NCBI RefSeq assembly: GCF_019970065.1
Contig: NZ_JAHXYH010000003.1
Location: 1 to 64,000, forward strand
Source: Chryseobacterium sp. OSA05B
GTDB taxonomy: Bacteria; Bacteroidota; Bacteroidia; Flavobacteriales; Weeksellaceae
Direction of reading: 5' to 3'
DNA: 64,000 nt
In this document: positions 55,001 through 63,976 of the stretch, in pieces
Layout: each line of letters opens with the position of its first letter
How positions within the stretch are numbered: position 1 is the stretch's first letter
Notes under the pieces: model-generated
What the model saw: only the letters and a program-made list of their open reading frames with translations
The model's database searches: none
Told to the model about the DNA's origin: nothing
Made by a program: the position numbers and the translations under genes

Positions 55001-55423
55001 TTCAGCTACGCTATGAATAATTATTGGCATACCAATTATAAAGCTGATCAGGATGGCCCGGTGCATTATCACTATGCGCTTCGTCCCCATGATGGTTTTA
55101 ATGCGGTGGAGAATGAAAAATCAGCGGCAGCATTTACTCAGCCTTTTATAGCAGTTCCTGTAAATGAAAAATTACCTGCAGGAGGAAGCCTGTTTCAAAT
55201 GAGTAACGATAAAATTGTCGTGACCACGATCACACCGGACAAGGATCATAGCTTTGTGATCAGGCTTTATAATTCTGATGAAAAAGAACAGTCCACTGCT
55301 TTGCTGTGGGGAAAATTGAAGCCTAAAAAATTGATCAGTATGAAAACCGGAAAAGCTTTTTCTACTGATGAAAAAATGACGATTGCGGGAATGGACGTTG
55401 TAGAAATAAAAGTTTTGCCTTAA
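52094..55423 (+). CDS. Exported family 38 alpha-mannosidase
   Basis: 1109 residues from the ATG at 52094, which opens a signal peptide (MHKRHFTLLVFILLSGHLVYGQ); an in-frame ATG at 52052 is less likely. An N-terminal beta domain (about 25-280) precedes the GH38 catalytic domain, with the zinc motif FIHHSHTDVGY (about 286-296), NVEALWDVENF and the segment SDVPGFAWSLVPAL that carries the nucleophile Asp region. Middle and C-terminal beta-sandwich domains follow. It cleaves alpha-linked mannose from N-glycan-type or mannan oligosaccharides in the periplasm or outside. Next gene four bases away. Confidence 0.92.
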   Translation: MHKRHFTLLVFILLSGHLVYGQKKVPYFGNIETVNGYAREISGENISYFSAFPDYANQALLTRTTDGAKVIEWETDAVPGKVSGPYIYFSWLVSHSSGTSGGIRHFDLSVNGEKALTLTTYPGNQRKNWISKASDSTAFVFHQTKTDGLKDSYGIAYLRIPVKKVTPGKPLRLKMTGQAQNSRDWFMTYKFTFQEKMDADMTPFILKDGKRVINLTTLHFGKQQKITAKINNKETFSFSMEDGMKSFEIPVSVSEKENSLLITVTTDNKEIYRKILPIEAVVPRTLYFIHHSHTDVGYSHLQAEVAKIHTQNIYDALKMIEETRNLSEEARFKWNVEALWDVENFMQKATPQEIQSFVKAVKESNIGLSAMYANILTGLSQPEELFHYTEYAQKLEKEYGLSIKSAMMSDVPGFAWSLVPALTSSGVKYFSSGPNYLGKSNPYLGDRVGNFVKNWGDRPVWWQSPAGKDKILFWTAGRGYSSWHGTHPGDVFESGKKKIAEYLDDLTKTQYPYDMVQWRYNIVADNGPIDTSVSKFVEEWNQKYTSPKIILSTNEKMFETFEKKYGDQIPVVKGDISPYWEDGAMSTAKEEGVNRNSSLKLQQLTTLYSILNPDLYNRDTFYEAWKNVILFHEHTWGAFNSITAPDLPFVTDQWKVKKQFSTDGNTLANKLEEDLLKPIISSESKTIAVFNTSSWKRSGTVVIKNKVDGNGLVDASGNKIPIQKLNDGTVAFVANDVPALGYTLYKVIKDAVKVKNSFSISDHQISNGKVTVAWDAKTGSITQIKDNSELNHAGSFNQQGINSYWYVPGSDPKEALSNSAVKVKILENGPLVAKVSLLSEAPGANSLERIITLFSDTNEISLENIVDKKPVRTKESVHFGFPFNAGFKDVTVDAGYGIMKYLTDQLPGSNMDYWYSRRWVDASSGKKGIQWLMLETPLTEASEMIDERMVIDNSHKKWKDKGIPGTTNWFSYAMNNYWHTNYKADQDGPVHYHYALRPHDGFNAVENEKSAAAFTQPFIAVPVNEKLPAGGSLFQMSNDKIVVTTITPDKDHSFVIRLYNSDEKEQSTALLWGKLKPKKLISMKTGKAFSTDEKMTIAGMDVVEIKVLP

Positions 55424-55426
55424 GCT

Positions 55427-56353
55427 ATGTCAAAATCAGTGATTGCAATCGACATGGGCGGAACCATGATCAAAATAGGGATTGTAAAAGAAGACATCAT
55501 ACTGTCCTCAACGTCCATCAGTGCTGATTCCAGGAACGGTCTCAGACAAAGACTGCCTTACATAGAACAGACTGTAAAAGATTTGCTGGCTCAGCAAGGA
55601 CTTTCCAGTAAAGACATTGCAGGTTTGGGAATCGCTTCTCCGGGCATTATCGATAGTAAACAGAAGAAAATACTTTCCATTGATAAAAAATTTGGGGATG
55701 CTCCGGATATTGATCTCGAGGAATGGTGCAGACAGACTTTCGAGCTTCCTTTTTGTATTGAAAATGATGCCCGCGCAGCATTATTGGGAGAATGGAAATA
55801 TGGCAAAGCAAAAGACATGGATAATGTTGTTTTAATGAGCCTGGGTACAGGAGTAGGGAGTGCTGCTGTGATAGAAGGTCAGCTGCTTAAAGGCAAGCAT
55901 TTTACTGCCGGAATACTAGGCGGACATTTTGTGATCAACTACAAAGGAACAGTCTGCAACTGTGGTAATAAAGGATGTGTAGAAACAGAAGCTTCAACCT
56001 GGAAACTCAACTCACATTCAGATAATACAGATGTTGAATTGTCACTGTCGGACTATAAAACGGTCTTTCAGCTAGCAGAACAAGGTGATTCTGCTGCACT
56101 GGCCATACGTGATCAGAGTTTAGACGTTTGGGCAGCGTGCGCTATTAATCTTATTCACGCCTATGATCCCGAAATACTTATCCTTACAGGAGGCATCATG
56201 GGAAGCGGGTCTCATATTATACCGTATATCAGGAAACAGACAGAACAACATGCCTGGACGCCATGGGGAAAGGTGAAAGTTGAAGCCGCTGCTTTTCCTT
56301 CCTCAGCTGCCTTGTACGGGATGAGCTATCTTGTCAAGAGCCAGAATAAGTGA
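55427..56353 (+). CDS. ROK family sugar kinase
   Basis: 308 residues. ATP-binding DMGGTMIKIGIV at the N-terminus, LGTGVGSAAVIEG in the centre, and the ROK zinc motif CNCGNKGCVETEAS (about 178-191) after GGHFVIN. It lacks a DNA-binding domain, so it is a kinase, not a repressor. In this operon it most likely phosphorylates mannose (or glucose/fructose) to the 6-phosphate in the cytoplasm. Confidence 0.92.
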   Translation: MSKSVIAIDMGGTMIKIGIVKEDIILSSTSISADSRNGLRQRLPYIEQTVKDLLAQQGLSSKDIAGLGIASPGIIDSKQKKILSIDKKFGDAPDIDLEEWCRQTFELPFCIENDARAALLGEWKYGKAKDMDNVVLMSLGTGVGSAAVIEGQLLKGKHFTAGILGGHFVINYKGTVCNCGNKGCVETEASTWKLNSHSDNTDVELSLSDYKTVFQLAEQGDSAALAIRDQSLDVWAACAINLIHAYDPEILILTGGIMGSGSHIIPYIRKQTEQHAWTPWGKVKVEAAAFPSSAALYGMSYLVKSQNK

Positions 56354-56379
56354 AATTAAATTAATGAAATCGAATAATA

Positions 56380-58134
56380 ATGAAATCGAATTACAACAAA
56401 TTTCCCGTTACACCCGTAAAAGGCCATAGCTGTATTGCAGGCTGGAAAAATATCATCAGTCAATTAGATCAGGATTCACCGAAGATCATTGCTATTGAAT
56501 GCTATCCGGGTGTTTTTGTGGAAGAAATTATAGCCGAAATAAAGGAACTTTTAAATCCGGATTTGATTATCAATACCTCCGATGCTATGAAGTCCGAAGC
56601 AGAAATCAGCGCATTGGTGCAGCCTTATGTCACGGATGATCCCGTGTTTGGATACATGACGTCTCTTGAACTGGAAGATTATTTTGATGAGGTAAAAATT
56701 GAAAAACTTAAGACAAAGATAAATTCTGCAAATGGCCGCGTTATCATCGTAGGCCCGGGAGCACTTTTATTGGACAGCCGGCCCCAATTGATCCTCTATG
56801 CAGATATGCCCCGCTGGGAAATACAGATGCGTTATCGAAACAATACGGCGTGTAATCTGGGAAAAACAAACTATACAGACTCTTTTGCTTATCAGTATAA
56901 ACATGCCTATTTTGTAGACTGGCGTGTTTGTGACCGGTACAAAAAAAGAATACTGGAAAGTTGCCATTTTATGCTTGATACTACAAAGCCTCATCAGCCC
57001 AGAATGATCAGTGTACAGGCGTTGTATGATGCCTTAAAACAAATTGTAAATTCACCGTTCAGAGTTGTTCCTTTTTTTGATCCGGGTCCATGGGGCGGGC
57101 AGTGGCTGAAGGAAGTCTGTGATCTCGACAGAAATGCTACTAATTACGCCTGGGGATTTGACTGCGTTCCCGAAGAAAACAGTCTGCTCTTAGAATTCGG
57201 GGATGAGGTTGTAGAGATCCCATCGATAAATCTGGTGTTTCTTCAGCCTGAAGCCTTATTGGGGAAACAGGTATATGAAGGCTTTGGAGATGAATTTCCC
57301 ATCCGCTTCGACTTTCTGGATACGATGGAAGGGGGGAATCTGAGTCTTCAGGTACATCCGTTGAAGGAGTATATAAAGGAAAAATTCGGAATGATATACA
57401 CACAGGATGAAAGCTACTATATGCTGGACGCTGGAGAAAATGCTTTTGTCTACCTTGGGCTGAAAGAAAATATAAGCCCTGAACATATGATGAATGATCT
57501 GGAAGAAGCCCAACAAGGGAATACTTCTTTTCATGCAGATCGATATGTACAGAAATGGCCTGTCCGCAAACATGATCATGTGTCTATTCCTGCGGGAACA
57601 GTTCACTGTTCGGGAGCGAATTCTGTGGTTCTGGAAATAAGTGCTACGCCTTATATTTTTACCTTTAAACTCTGGGACTGGGAACGTATGGGACTGGATG
57701 GAAAACCAAGACCCATATCTCTGGAACACGGTAAAAAAAATATACATTGGAACCGTGATACGTCATGGACTCAAGAAAATATACTGAATCTCACAGTGCC
57801 TGTCGCAGAAGGTGACGGATGGAGAGAAGAACGAACCGGCCTGGATGCATTGTCATTCATTGAGACCAGACGGCACTGGTTCAGTAAAAAAGTCGTTCAT
57901 CATACGGAAGGGATTGTTAATGTTTTAAATCTGGTTGAAGGGCGGCAAGTCATTGTAGAAAGTCCGGATGAAAGGTTTGAACCTTACATCATCCATTATG
58001 CAGAAACCTTTATCATACCGGCGTCTATAGGAGCTTATACCATTACGCCTTACGGTGAAAGTGAAGGAAAAGAATGTGTCACGATAAAAGCATCCATCCG
58101 TCTGGATAGGATGAAAGAAAAAATCTTAAAATAA
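56380..58134 (+). CDS. Two-domain class I mannose-6-phosphate isomerase
   Basis: 584 residues against about 320-390 for a plain enzyme. The C-terminal part (about 225-584) is a cupin-type mannose-6-phosphate isomerase with the metal motifs SLQVHPLKEYI and VSIPAGTVHCSG. The N-terminal about 215 residues resemble a nucleoside-kinase-like P-loop fold, but the Walker A loop is degenerate (IIAIECYPGVFVEEI without GKS/T), so a kinase activity is unlikely. It converts mannose 6-phosphate to fructose 6-phosphate. The start is 26 bases after the ROK gene; the stop overlaps the next start as TAATG. Confidence 0.85.
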   Translation: MKSNYNKFPVTPVKGHSCIAGWKNIISQLDQDSPKIIAIECYPGVFVEEIIAEIKELLNPDLIINTSDAMKSEAEISALVQPYVTDDPVFGYMTSLELEDYFDEVKIEKLKTKINSANGRVIIVGPGALLLDSRPQLILYADMPRWEIQMRYRNNTACNLGKTNYTDSFAYQYKHAYFVDWRVCDRYKKRILESCHFMLDTTKPHQPRMISVQALYDALKQIVNSPFRVVPFFDPGPWGGQWLKEVCDLDRNATNYAWGFDCVPEENSLLLEFGDEVVEIPSINLVFLQPEALLGKQVYEGFGDEFPIRFDFLDTMEGGNLSLQVHPLKEYIKEKFGMIYTQDESYYMLDAGENAFVYLGLKENISPEHMMNDLEEAQQGNTSFHADRYVQKWPVRKHDHVSIPAGTVHCSGANSVVLEISATPYIFTFKLWDWERMGLDGKPRPISLEHGKKNIHWNRDTSWTQENILNLTVPVAEGDGWREERTGLDALSFIETRRHWFSKKVVHHTEGIVNVLNLVEGRQVIVESPDERFEPYIIHYAETFIIPASIGAYTITPYGESEGKECVTIKASIRLDRMKEKILK

Positions 58135-59495
58135 TGAGTATGCAGCAGACTGAAAATTCTCACATTATTTATAAAGCTGTCCTGGTAGCATCGGTGGGCG
58201 GCCTATTATTCGGGTATGATACTGCAGTGATTTCCGGATCTATCGGTTTTATGCGGACTTATTATCACTTGTCTGATGCTATGACGGGCTGGACAGCTTC
58301 ATGTGCGCTGCTGGGATGTCTTGTCGGAGCTATGTATTCAGGAATGCTGAGTGACCGGATAGGGCGGAAAAAAGTGTTGATGATTTCTGCATTGCTGTTT
58401 ACCATTTCTTCTGTCGGAACGGCTTGGGCTCCAAGTCTCTGGATTTTTGTCGTGTTCCGTATTGTGGGTGGGATGGGAATTGGTATCGCATCCATCCTGT
58501 CCCCGATGTATATTTCAGAAATGGCACCTGCTGCTATACGGGGTCGTTTGGTTTCCATTTTTCAGCTGGGGATAGTAACCGGTATTCTGGTTATTTATTT
58601 CGTGAATGCATACATCGCCAGTATTTATGATGAAAGCTGGAATGTTTCTCACGGTTGGAGATGGATGTTTGGTTCAGGCGTTATTCCTTCATTAATCTTT
58701 ATTTTATTGCTCTTTACTGTTCCGGAAAGTCCAAGGTGGCTGGCCGAAAAAAAAGAATACACAAAAGCTTTGTCGATACTGAATCTCATTCATGGAGAAA
58801 AGAAAGGAGCTGTAGAACTCGATTCTATAAAAGCGTCATTAAAAGATGCACTTCCTTTTTCATGGTCCCATCTCAAAGATTCAAAACTGAAAAAAACCCT
58901 TGCCATAGGTATTATGCTGACGATATTTTCACAGATTACAGGGATCAATGCCATTATGTATTATGCTCCTGAGATATTCAAATCGACAGGTGTGGGTTCA
59001 GGATTTGCGCTGATGCAGACTATTATTGTTGGCGTTATCAATGTCATATTTACCTTTGTGGCTATAAAATATGTAGATCACTGGGGACGGAAAACGCTAT
59101 TGATATATGGGATTGCAGGGATGATTATTTGCCTGGGTATCGTAGGCATTGCTTTTTTTATGCATTTACAGGGATATCTCATTCTTATGGCGATACTTGG
59201 ATACATTGCCAGTTTTGCGATGTCACTGGGGCCGCTTACTTTTGTTGTTATTTCTGAGATATTTCCTAACAGAGCCCGCGGAACCGCTATGTCTATAGCC
59301 ACTTTCTGTCTCTGGCTTGCCGTTTTTGCCGTTTCGCAGACTTTCCCTGTGCTGATGGGATCTTTGGGGCCGGCTTATACATTCTGGTTATACATGGCTG
59401 CTGCTTTCATGGCGTTAATCTTTGTATGGAAAAAAGTTCCGGAAACCAAAGGGAAAACATTGGAGGAGATCGAAGAAGGGTGGACTCAAAAATAA
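58134..59495 (+). CDS. Sugar porter of the major facilitator superfamily
   Basis: 453 residues with 12 membrane helices. Sugar-porter signatures are intact: GGLLFGYDTAVISG (helix 1), SDRIGRKKVL (loop 2-3), PESPRWLAEKK (after helix 6), GRKTLLIYG (loop 8-9) and PETKGKTLEEIE at the C-terminus, as in XylE and GLUT proteins. It would bring mannose or a related sugar across the inner membrane with protons. Last gene of the mannoside operon, translated together with the isomerase. Confidence 0.94.
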   Translation: MSMQQTENSHIIYKAVLVASVGGLLFGYDTAVISGSIGFMRTYYHLSDAMTGWTASCALLGCLVGAMYSGMLSDRIGRKKVLMISALLFTISSVGTAWAPSLWIFVVFRIVGGMGIGIASILSPMYISEMAPAAIRGRLVSIFQLGIVTGILVIYFVNAYIASIYDESWNVSHGWRWMFGSGVIPSLIFILLLFTVPESPRWLAEKKEYTKALSILNLIHGEKKGAVELDSIKASLKDALPFSWSHLKDSKLKKTLAIGIMLTIFSQITGINAIMYYAPEIFKSTGVGSGFALMQTIIVGVINVIFTFVAIKYVDHWGRKTLLIYGIAGMIICLGIVGIAFFMHLQGYLILMAILGYIASFAMSLGPLTFVVISEIFPNRARGTAMSIATFCLWLAVFAVSQTFPVLMGSLGPAYTFWLYMAAAFMALIFVWKKVPETKGKTLEEIEEGWTQK

Positions 59496-59554
59496 AAACT
59501 ACTGTCGGAAATTAAATAATTTTTTCATCATAATGTATGATCTGTAAAAAACAG

Positions 59555-59578
59555 GCCTGCTTTGCATCAGAAGCAGGC
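59555..59578. terminator. Terminator of the mannoside operon
   Basis: Stem GCCTGCTT / AAGCAGGC with an 8-nt loop, followed by TTCTTATTT; A-rich on the other side, so it may also serve the minus-strand gene. Confidence 0.8.
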
Positions 59579-59627
59579 TTCTTATTTCATAGTATTTTTT
59601 AAGACAAAAAGGAATTGCTTTTTGTTT

Positions 59628-59918
59628 TTAATATTTACTTTCATTCCAGTGAGCATGAATCCAATTTCGGATATTCAACTGACTGTGCAGGTCTGAAGGA
59701 ACTTCATTCCTTATCATTCTTTCAATTTTTATGGCTGAGGATTTGTTTTTTAAACTCCAGATATCACTGAGCTTATTGATGAAATAGAGAATTTCATAGC
59801 CTTCTTTTCTGTTTAATAAAGTGCTGTCGGGTTCACCCGTTACTTTTGGATCGTCAGGATCTATAGCACTCCAGGAATAATCTGTAAAATAAAGATCTGC
59901 TTTTGTAATTAATGACAT
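59628..59918 (-). CDS. Small protein of unknown function
   Basis: 96 residues from the ATG at 59918; the frame extends to a TTG at 59936, but that codon lies inside a -7 promoter box. No signal peptide. Contains the acidic SAIDPDDPKVTGEPDSTL and a helical second half with paired tryptophans near the end. Family not recognised. Divergent from the PH/SHOCT gene. Confidence 0.6.
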   Translation of the reverse strand: MSLITKADLYFTDYSWSAIDPDDPKVTGEPDSTLLNRKEGYEILYFINKLSDIWSLKNKSSAIKIERMIRNEVPSDLHSQLNIRNWIHAHWNESKY

Positions 59919-59933
59919 GATAATAATTTTATT

Positions 59934-59941
59934 CAAAAATA
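59934..59941 (-). promoter_or_regulatory. -7 box (TATTTTTG) for the gene at 59628
   Basis: Minus-strand match to TAnnTTTG, 15 bases before the ATG at 59918. Confidence 0.5.
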
Positions 59942-59990
59942 ATTAGGTGGAAAATAACAGCCTTATGGTTTTCCGTATTTTAAAAAAAAT

Positions 59991-59998
59991 TAAATTTG
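59991..59998 (+). promoter_or_regulatory. -7 box (TAAATTTG) for the first PH/SHOCT gene
   Basis: Fits TAnnTTTG, 29 bases before the ATG at 60028. It lies inside the longer frame that starts with GTG at 59947, and so decides for the shorter gene. Confidence 0.55.
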
Positions 59999-60027
59999 TA
60001 ATATGTCCCATTGATAAAAAACGAATA

Positions 60028-60564
60028 ATGAGCGAAAAATCAAGACTTGATCAAATAAAAGATGAGCTGGAAACCTTAGATATCAATCCTACCATTTTTG
60101 CCAGAAAAGAAATTCACGCATTGCCGGAAGTGCTTTCGGAGAATGAAAAACTGGTGTATCTGATTGAGGGGAGAAATAAACTGACCAATCACCACATTAT
60201 TTTGGTGGCCACAGAAAGAAGATTGATTTTTGTGGATAAAGAATTCATGTATGGGCTGAAAGTAGAAGATTTTTCCTATGATAAAGTCAGTTCCATACAA
60301 TATGAAAAGTCATTGATGCTGGCTTCCATAGACATTCATATCTCGGATAATGTTCTCGAGATCGATAATGTAGGGAAATATTATGCAGAACTGTTTTGTG
60401 AAAAGGTAAGAGACTTCATGGCCCGTCCTAAAGAATATTTCCAGAATAAATCTGAGCCAACCATTTTAGATCAATTGGAGCAGTTAGGAAGAATCAGGGA
60501 GAGTGGCGTTCTGACTGAAGAAGAATTTGAGTTGCAGAAGAAAAAACTGATGGAAAGATTGTAA
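60028..60564 (+). CDS. PH-like and SHOCT domain protein (first of three paralogues)
   Basis: 178 residues. A helical lead (RLDQIKDELETLDINPTIFA), a PH-like domain (about 35-135, with NHHIILVATERRLIFVDKEF), then a short C-terminal SHOCT helix pair (LEQLGRIRESGVLTEEEFEL). SHOCT is a small domain often found at the end of oligomerising or membrane-linked proteins. It lacks the zinc ribbon found in its two neighbours. Cytoplasmic. Function unknown. Confidence 0.82.
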   Translation: MSEKSRLDQIKDELETLDINPTIFARKEIHALPEVLSENEKLVYLIEGRNKLTNHHIILVATERRLIFVDKEFMYGLKVEDFSYDKVSSIQYEKSLMLASIDIHISDNVLEIDNVGKYYAELFCEKVRDFMARPKEYFQNKSEPTILDQLEQLGRIRESGVLTEEEFELQKKKLMERL

Positions 60565-60580
60565 TATTGTCTTTAATTTA

Positions 60581-60603
60581 AACCCAAATTTGTAATTTGG
60601 GTT
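60581..60603 (+). terminator. Hairpin after the first PH/SHOCT gene
   Basis: Perfect 10-bp stem AACCCAAATT / AATTTGGGTT with a TGT loop. No strong T run follows, so termination may be partial. Confidence 0.45.
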
Positions 60604-60654
60604 AATGCAAATTTTGTTGAACATTAATCTTTAAACTATTAAACATAAAACCAA

Positions 60655-61596
<942 letters not shown>

Positions 61597-61611
61597 AAAA
61601 AAGATCATACA

Positions 61612-62445
61612 ATGAGCAATATCTGTGCATTATGCAGTGCTGAACTGACGTCAATAGACACGCTTCTCGGCGAAAATAAACTTTCGGATGGCGGAAATCT
61701 CTGCAACAAATGTCTGGATAAGGTCAGCAGTACCCATCAGGAACTTCTGTACAATCTCAATACATTCAGCATCAGGGATATTAAAAGCCTTGTGGAAACA
61801 GGTGAAATACAGCCGGAAATACCTGAACAACCCCAAGAAAATAAAATAGAAAGTATGGTGGTTTTTGCCTCTGATGAAATGTCCCGCGATCTTTACAAAA
61901 GAAGACTGAAAGAAATAAAATACCAATTGGAGCAGGTAGGTGCCAATCTCTCCATGTTTGCAAAAGGCGAAATCAAAGAACTGCCCCACATACTTGCCGT
62001 AGATGAGGTTATTCTTGCCGCCACCGATGCTCAGTTTATAAGGACTGTAGATGCAGGAATGCTGCTGGTAACTCCAAAAAGGATCGTTTCCGTATCAAAG
62101 GCTATGTTTGCCCCGGTAAAAGTAAATCAGTATCCAAACGAAACCATCAACGAAGTAAGTTTTGTCAGTAATTCCATTTCTCCGGTTATAAAACTGCATA
62201 CAGATAATAAAATCGTTGAGTTCGAATGTTTCTGTGACAGATTAGATGGAGAGCGTTTTTACGACTTCATCAGCAAAATTTATAATCAAAATAAAGCAGC
62301 AAAACAGACGCCGGAAACAAAAGAAGTTGCATCCAATCTTATTTTTGAACAGCTTGAAAAACTGGGGAAACTGAGGGAAAATGGAATCCTCACAGAACTG
62401 GAATTTGCAGAACAGAAAAAGAAACTGCTCGATCAGCTTTCATAA
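61612..62445 (+). CDS. Zinc ribbon, PH-like and SHOCT protein (third paralogue)
   Basis: 277 residues. The zinc ribbon (CALCSAELTSIDTLLGENKL then DGGNLCNKC) is nearly identical to the second paralogue's; a diverged PH-like domain (about 100-225; GMLLVTPKRIVSVSKAMF) and a well-kept SHOCT (LEKLGKLRENGILTELEFAE) follow. It starts 15 bases after the second paralogue and clearly arose from it by tandem duplication. Co-transcribed with it and the acetyltransferase gene. Confidence 0.84.
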   Translation: MSNICALCSAELTSIDTLLGENKLSDGGNLCNKCLDKVSSTHQELLYNLNTFSIRDIKSLVETGEIQPEIPEQPQENKIESMVVFASDEMSRDLYKRRLKEIKYQLEQVGANLSMFAKGEIKELPHILAVDEVILAATDAQFIRTVDAGMLLVTPKRIVSVSKAMFAPVKVNQYPNETINEVSFVSNSISPVIKLHTDNKIVEFECFCDRLDGERFYDFISKIYNQNKAAKQTPETKEVASNLIFEQLEKLGKLRENGILTELEFAEQKKKLLDQLS

Positions 62446-62456
62446 ATAATTTAAGC

Positions 62457-63101
62457 ATGGCAGGCAATGTATCTGATGATATCCTGGAAAAGTGGTTGAA
62501 AGCATGGTCTCTGTCGAGGAAACTCCCTCTTCCGGTAAGATACCACTCGGGTTTTAAAGTAGAAGTAGGAGAGGAAAGGCAGAAAATAAGATATGTTTTT
62601 TCTGAGCTGAATGATGATTTTGTCGATCTTTCAAAGCAGATCAATGAACCCTGGGTCTATCTCAAAGTTTGCGCTTCTCCTGACGAAGTGAAAAACGTTG
62701 TCCCTGAAAAGTGGGTAATCCAGCCACCCGGATATATGATGTCTTGTTTCGGACCTATGAAGGCTACAGCTAAAGGTTTGTGTAAAGGTTACCGGATTGA
62801 GTATGAACAATATAATTCCACGGAAGTCATTAGAATCATTGCAGAAAACGGTGAACTGGCTTCTATAGGTCGGGTTGTTATAGTGGATGATCTTGCTGTT
62901 TACGACAGGATTATAACAGAAGAAAAACACCAGAGAAAAGGTCTCGCTACTTTCCTGATGCAGGAACTTGAAAAAACAGCATTATCAAAAGGGATATCAA
63001 ATAATTTTTTAGTAGCTACCGGAGCGGGGAAAAGTCTCTATCAATCAATTGGATGGCAGCTTTACAGTCCTTATACATCCATCGTTATTCCTAATGTTTA
63101 A
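62457..63101 (+). CDS. GNAT family N-acetyltransferase
   Basis: 214 residues. The C-terminal half (about 95-210) is a GNAT fold with the acetyl-CoA loop in EEKHQRKGLATFLMQELEKT. The N-terminal half is a less conserved helical/beta part (WLKAWSLSRKLPLPVRYHSG) that may select the substrate. It starts 11 bases after the third PH/SHOCT gene. Substrate unknown. Confidence 0.88.
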   Translation: MAGNVSDDILEKWLKAWSLSRKLPLPVRYHSGFKVEVGEERQKIRYVFSELNDDFVDLSKQINEPWVYLKVCASPDEVKNVVPEKWVIQPPGYMMSCFGPMKATAKGLCKGYRIEYEQYNSTEVIRIIAENGELASIGRVVIVDDLAVYDRIITEEKHQRKGLATFLMQELEKTALSKGISNNFLVATGAGKSLYQSIGWQLYSPYTSIVIPNV

Positions 63102-63159
63102 TTTTTAAGGTGTAAAGTTAACCTTAATAAATCCCCATAATAAGATTTAAAAACATTGG

Positions 63160-63167
63160 TATATTTG
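63160..63167 (+). promoter_or_regulatory. -7 box (TATATTTG) for the methyltransferase gene
   Basis: Fits TAnnTTTG, 17 bases before the ATG at 63185. Confidence 0.55.
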
Positions 63168-63184
63168 TTTAAAATAATAAAACC

Positions 63185-63976
63185 ATGGAAAATTACCTCG
63201 AAATCAATAAAAATTCCTGGAATGCCAAAGTAGATCCGCATTTGAAATCGGATTTCTATTTTGTAGATGAATTTTTAAAAGGAAGAACTTCTCTTAACTC
63301 CATAGAACTGGAGCTTTTGGGTGATATAAAAGGAAAAAGTGTTCTGCATCTCCAGTGTCATTTCGGACAGGATTCTATTTCGCTTTCTAGAATGGGCGCG
63401 GATGTTACCGGAATCGATCTTTCGGATAAGGCTATTGAGGCTGGGAAAGATCTTGCACAACAATGCGGGACCAATACAAAATTCATTTGCTCGGATGTTT
63501 ACAGTCTTCCGGATATTCTGGACCAGAAGTTTGATATCGTGTATACTAGTTACGGAACCATAGGCTGGCTCCCTGATCTGGATCAATGGGCTGGTGTGAT
63601 CAGTCATTTTCTAAAACCTGATGGGAAATTTGTCATGGCAGAATTCCATCCGGCAGTCTGGATGTTTGACGATGATTTTACCAAAGTAGCCTATAACTAT
63701 TTTAATGAAAAGCCTATCGTAGAAACCTTTGAAGGAACCTACGCTGACAGATCTGCGGATATCGTTCAGGAATATGTGATGTGGAACCATTCTCTGGGTG
63801 AAGTTCTTCAGAATTTGATTAACCATAAAATAGAGCTGGAAATCTTTCAGGAGCATGACTGGTCACCTTATCCGTGTTTTAGCCATGTGGATGAATTTGA
63901 AAGAGGAAAATGGAGAATTGCACACATAGGAAATAAAATCCCGATGGTGTATAGCTTAAGAGGAAGGCAGAAGTAA
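63185..63976 (+). CDS. Class I SAM-dependent methyltransferase
   Basis: 263 residues. SAM-binding motif I in SVLHLQCHFGQDSISLSRMG, acidic motif II VTGIDLSDKAIEAG, motif around CSDVYSLPDILDQKFD and post-motif DGKFVMAEFHPAVW. A C-terminal extension with several Trp and His residues may bind the substrate. A small-molecule methyltransferase of unknown substrate; it has its own promoter box. The window ends 24 bases after its stop. Confidence 0.88.
   Translation: MENYLEINKNSWNAKVDPHLKSDFYFVDEFLKGRTSLNSIELELLGDIKGKSVLHLQCHFGQDSISLSRMGADVTGIDLSDKAIEAGKDLAQQCGTNTKFICSDVYSLPDILDQKFDIVYTSYGTIGWLPDLDQWAGVISHFLKPDGKFVMAEFHPAVWMFDDDFTKVAYNYFNEKPIVETFEGTYADRSADIVQEYVMWNHSLGEVLQNLINHKIELEIFQEHDWSPYPCFSHVDEFERGKWRIAHIGNKIPMVYSLRGRQK

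Noticed and set aside
57256..57747. Antisense frame of 163 codons in the isomerase gene
   Set aside because: No promoter, no family resemblance; overlaps the metal-binding region of a clear gene.
42185..59495. NudK as part of the mannose operon regulon
   Set aside because: It is 9 kb away on the other strand and no GntR-type site was found in front of it.
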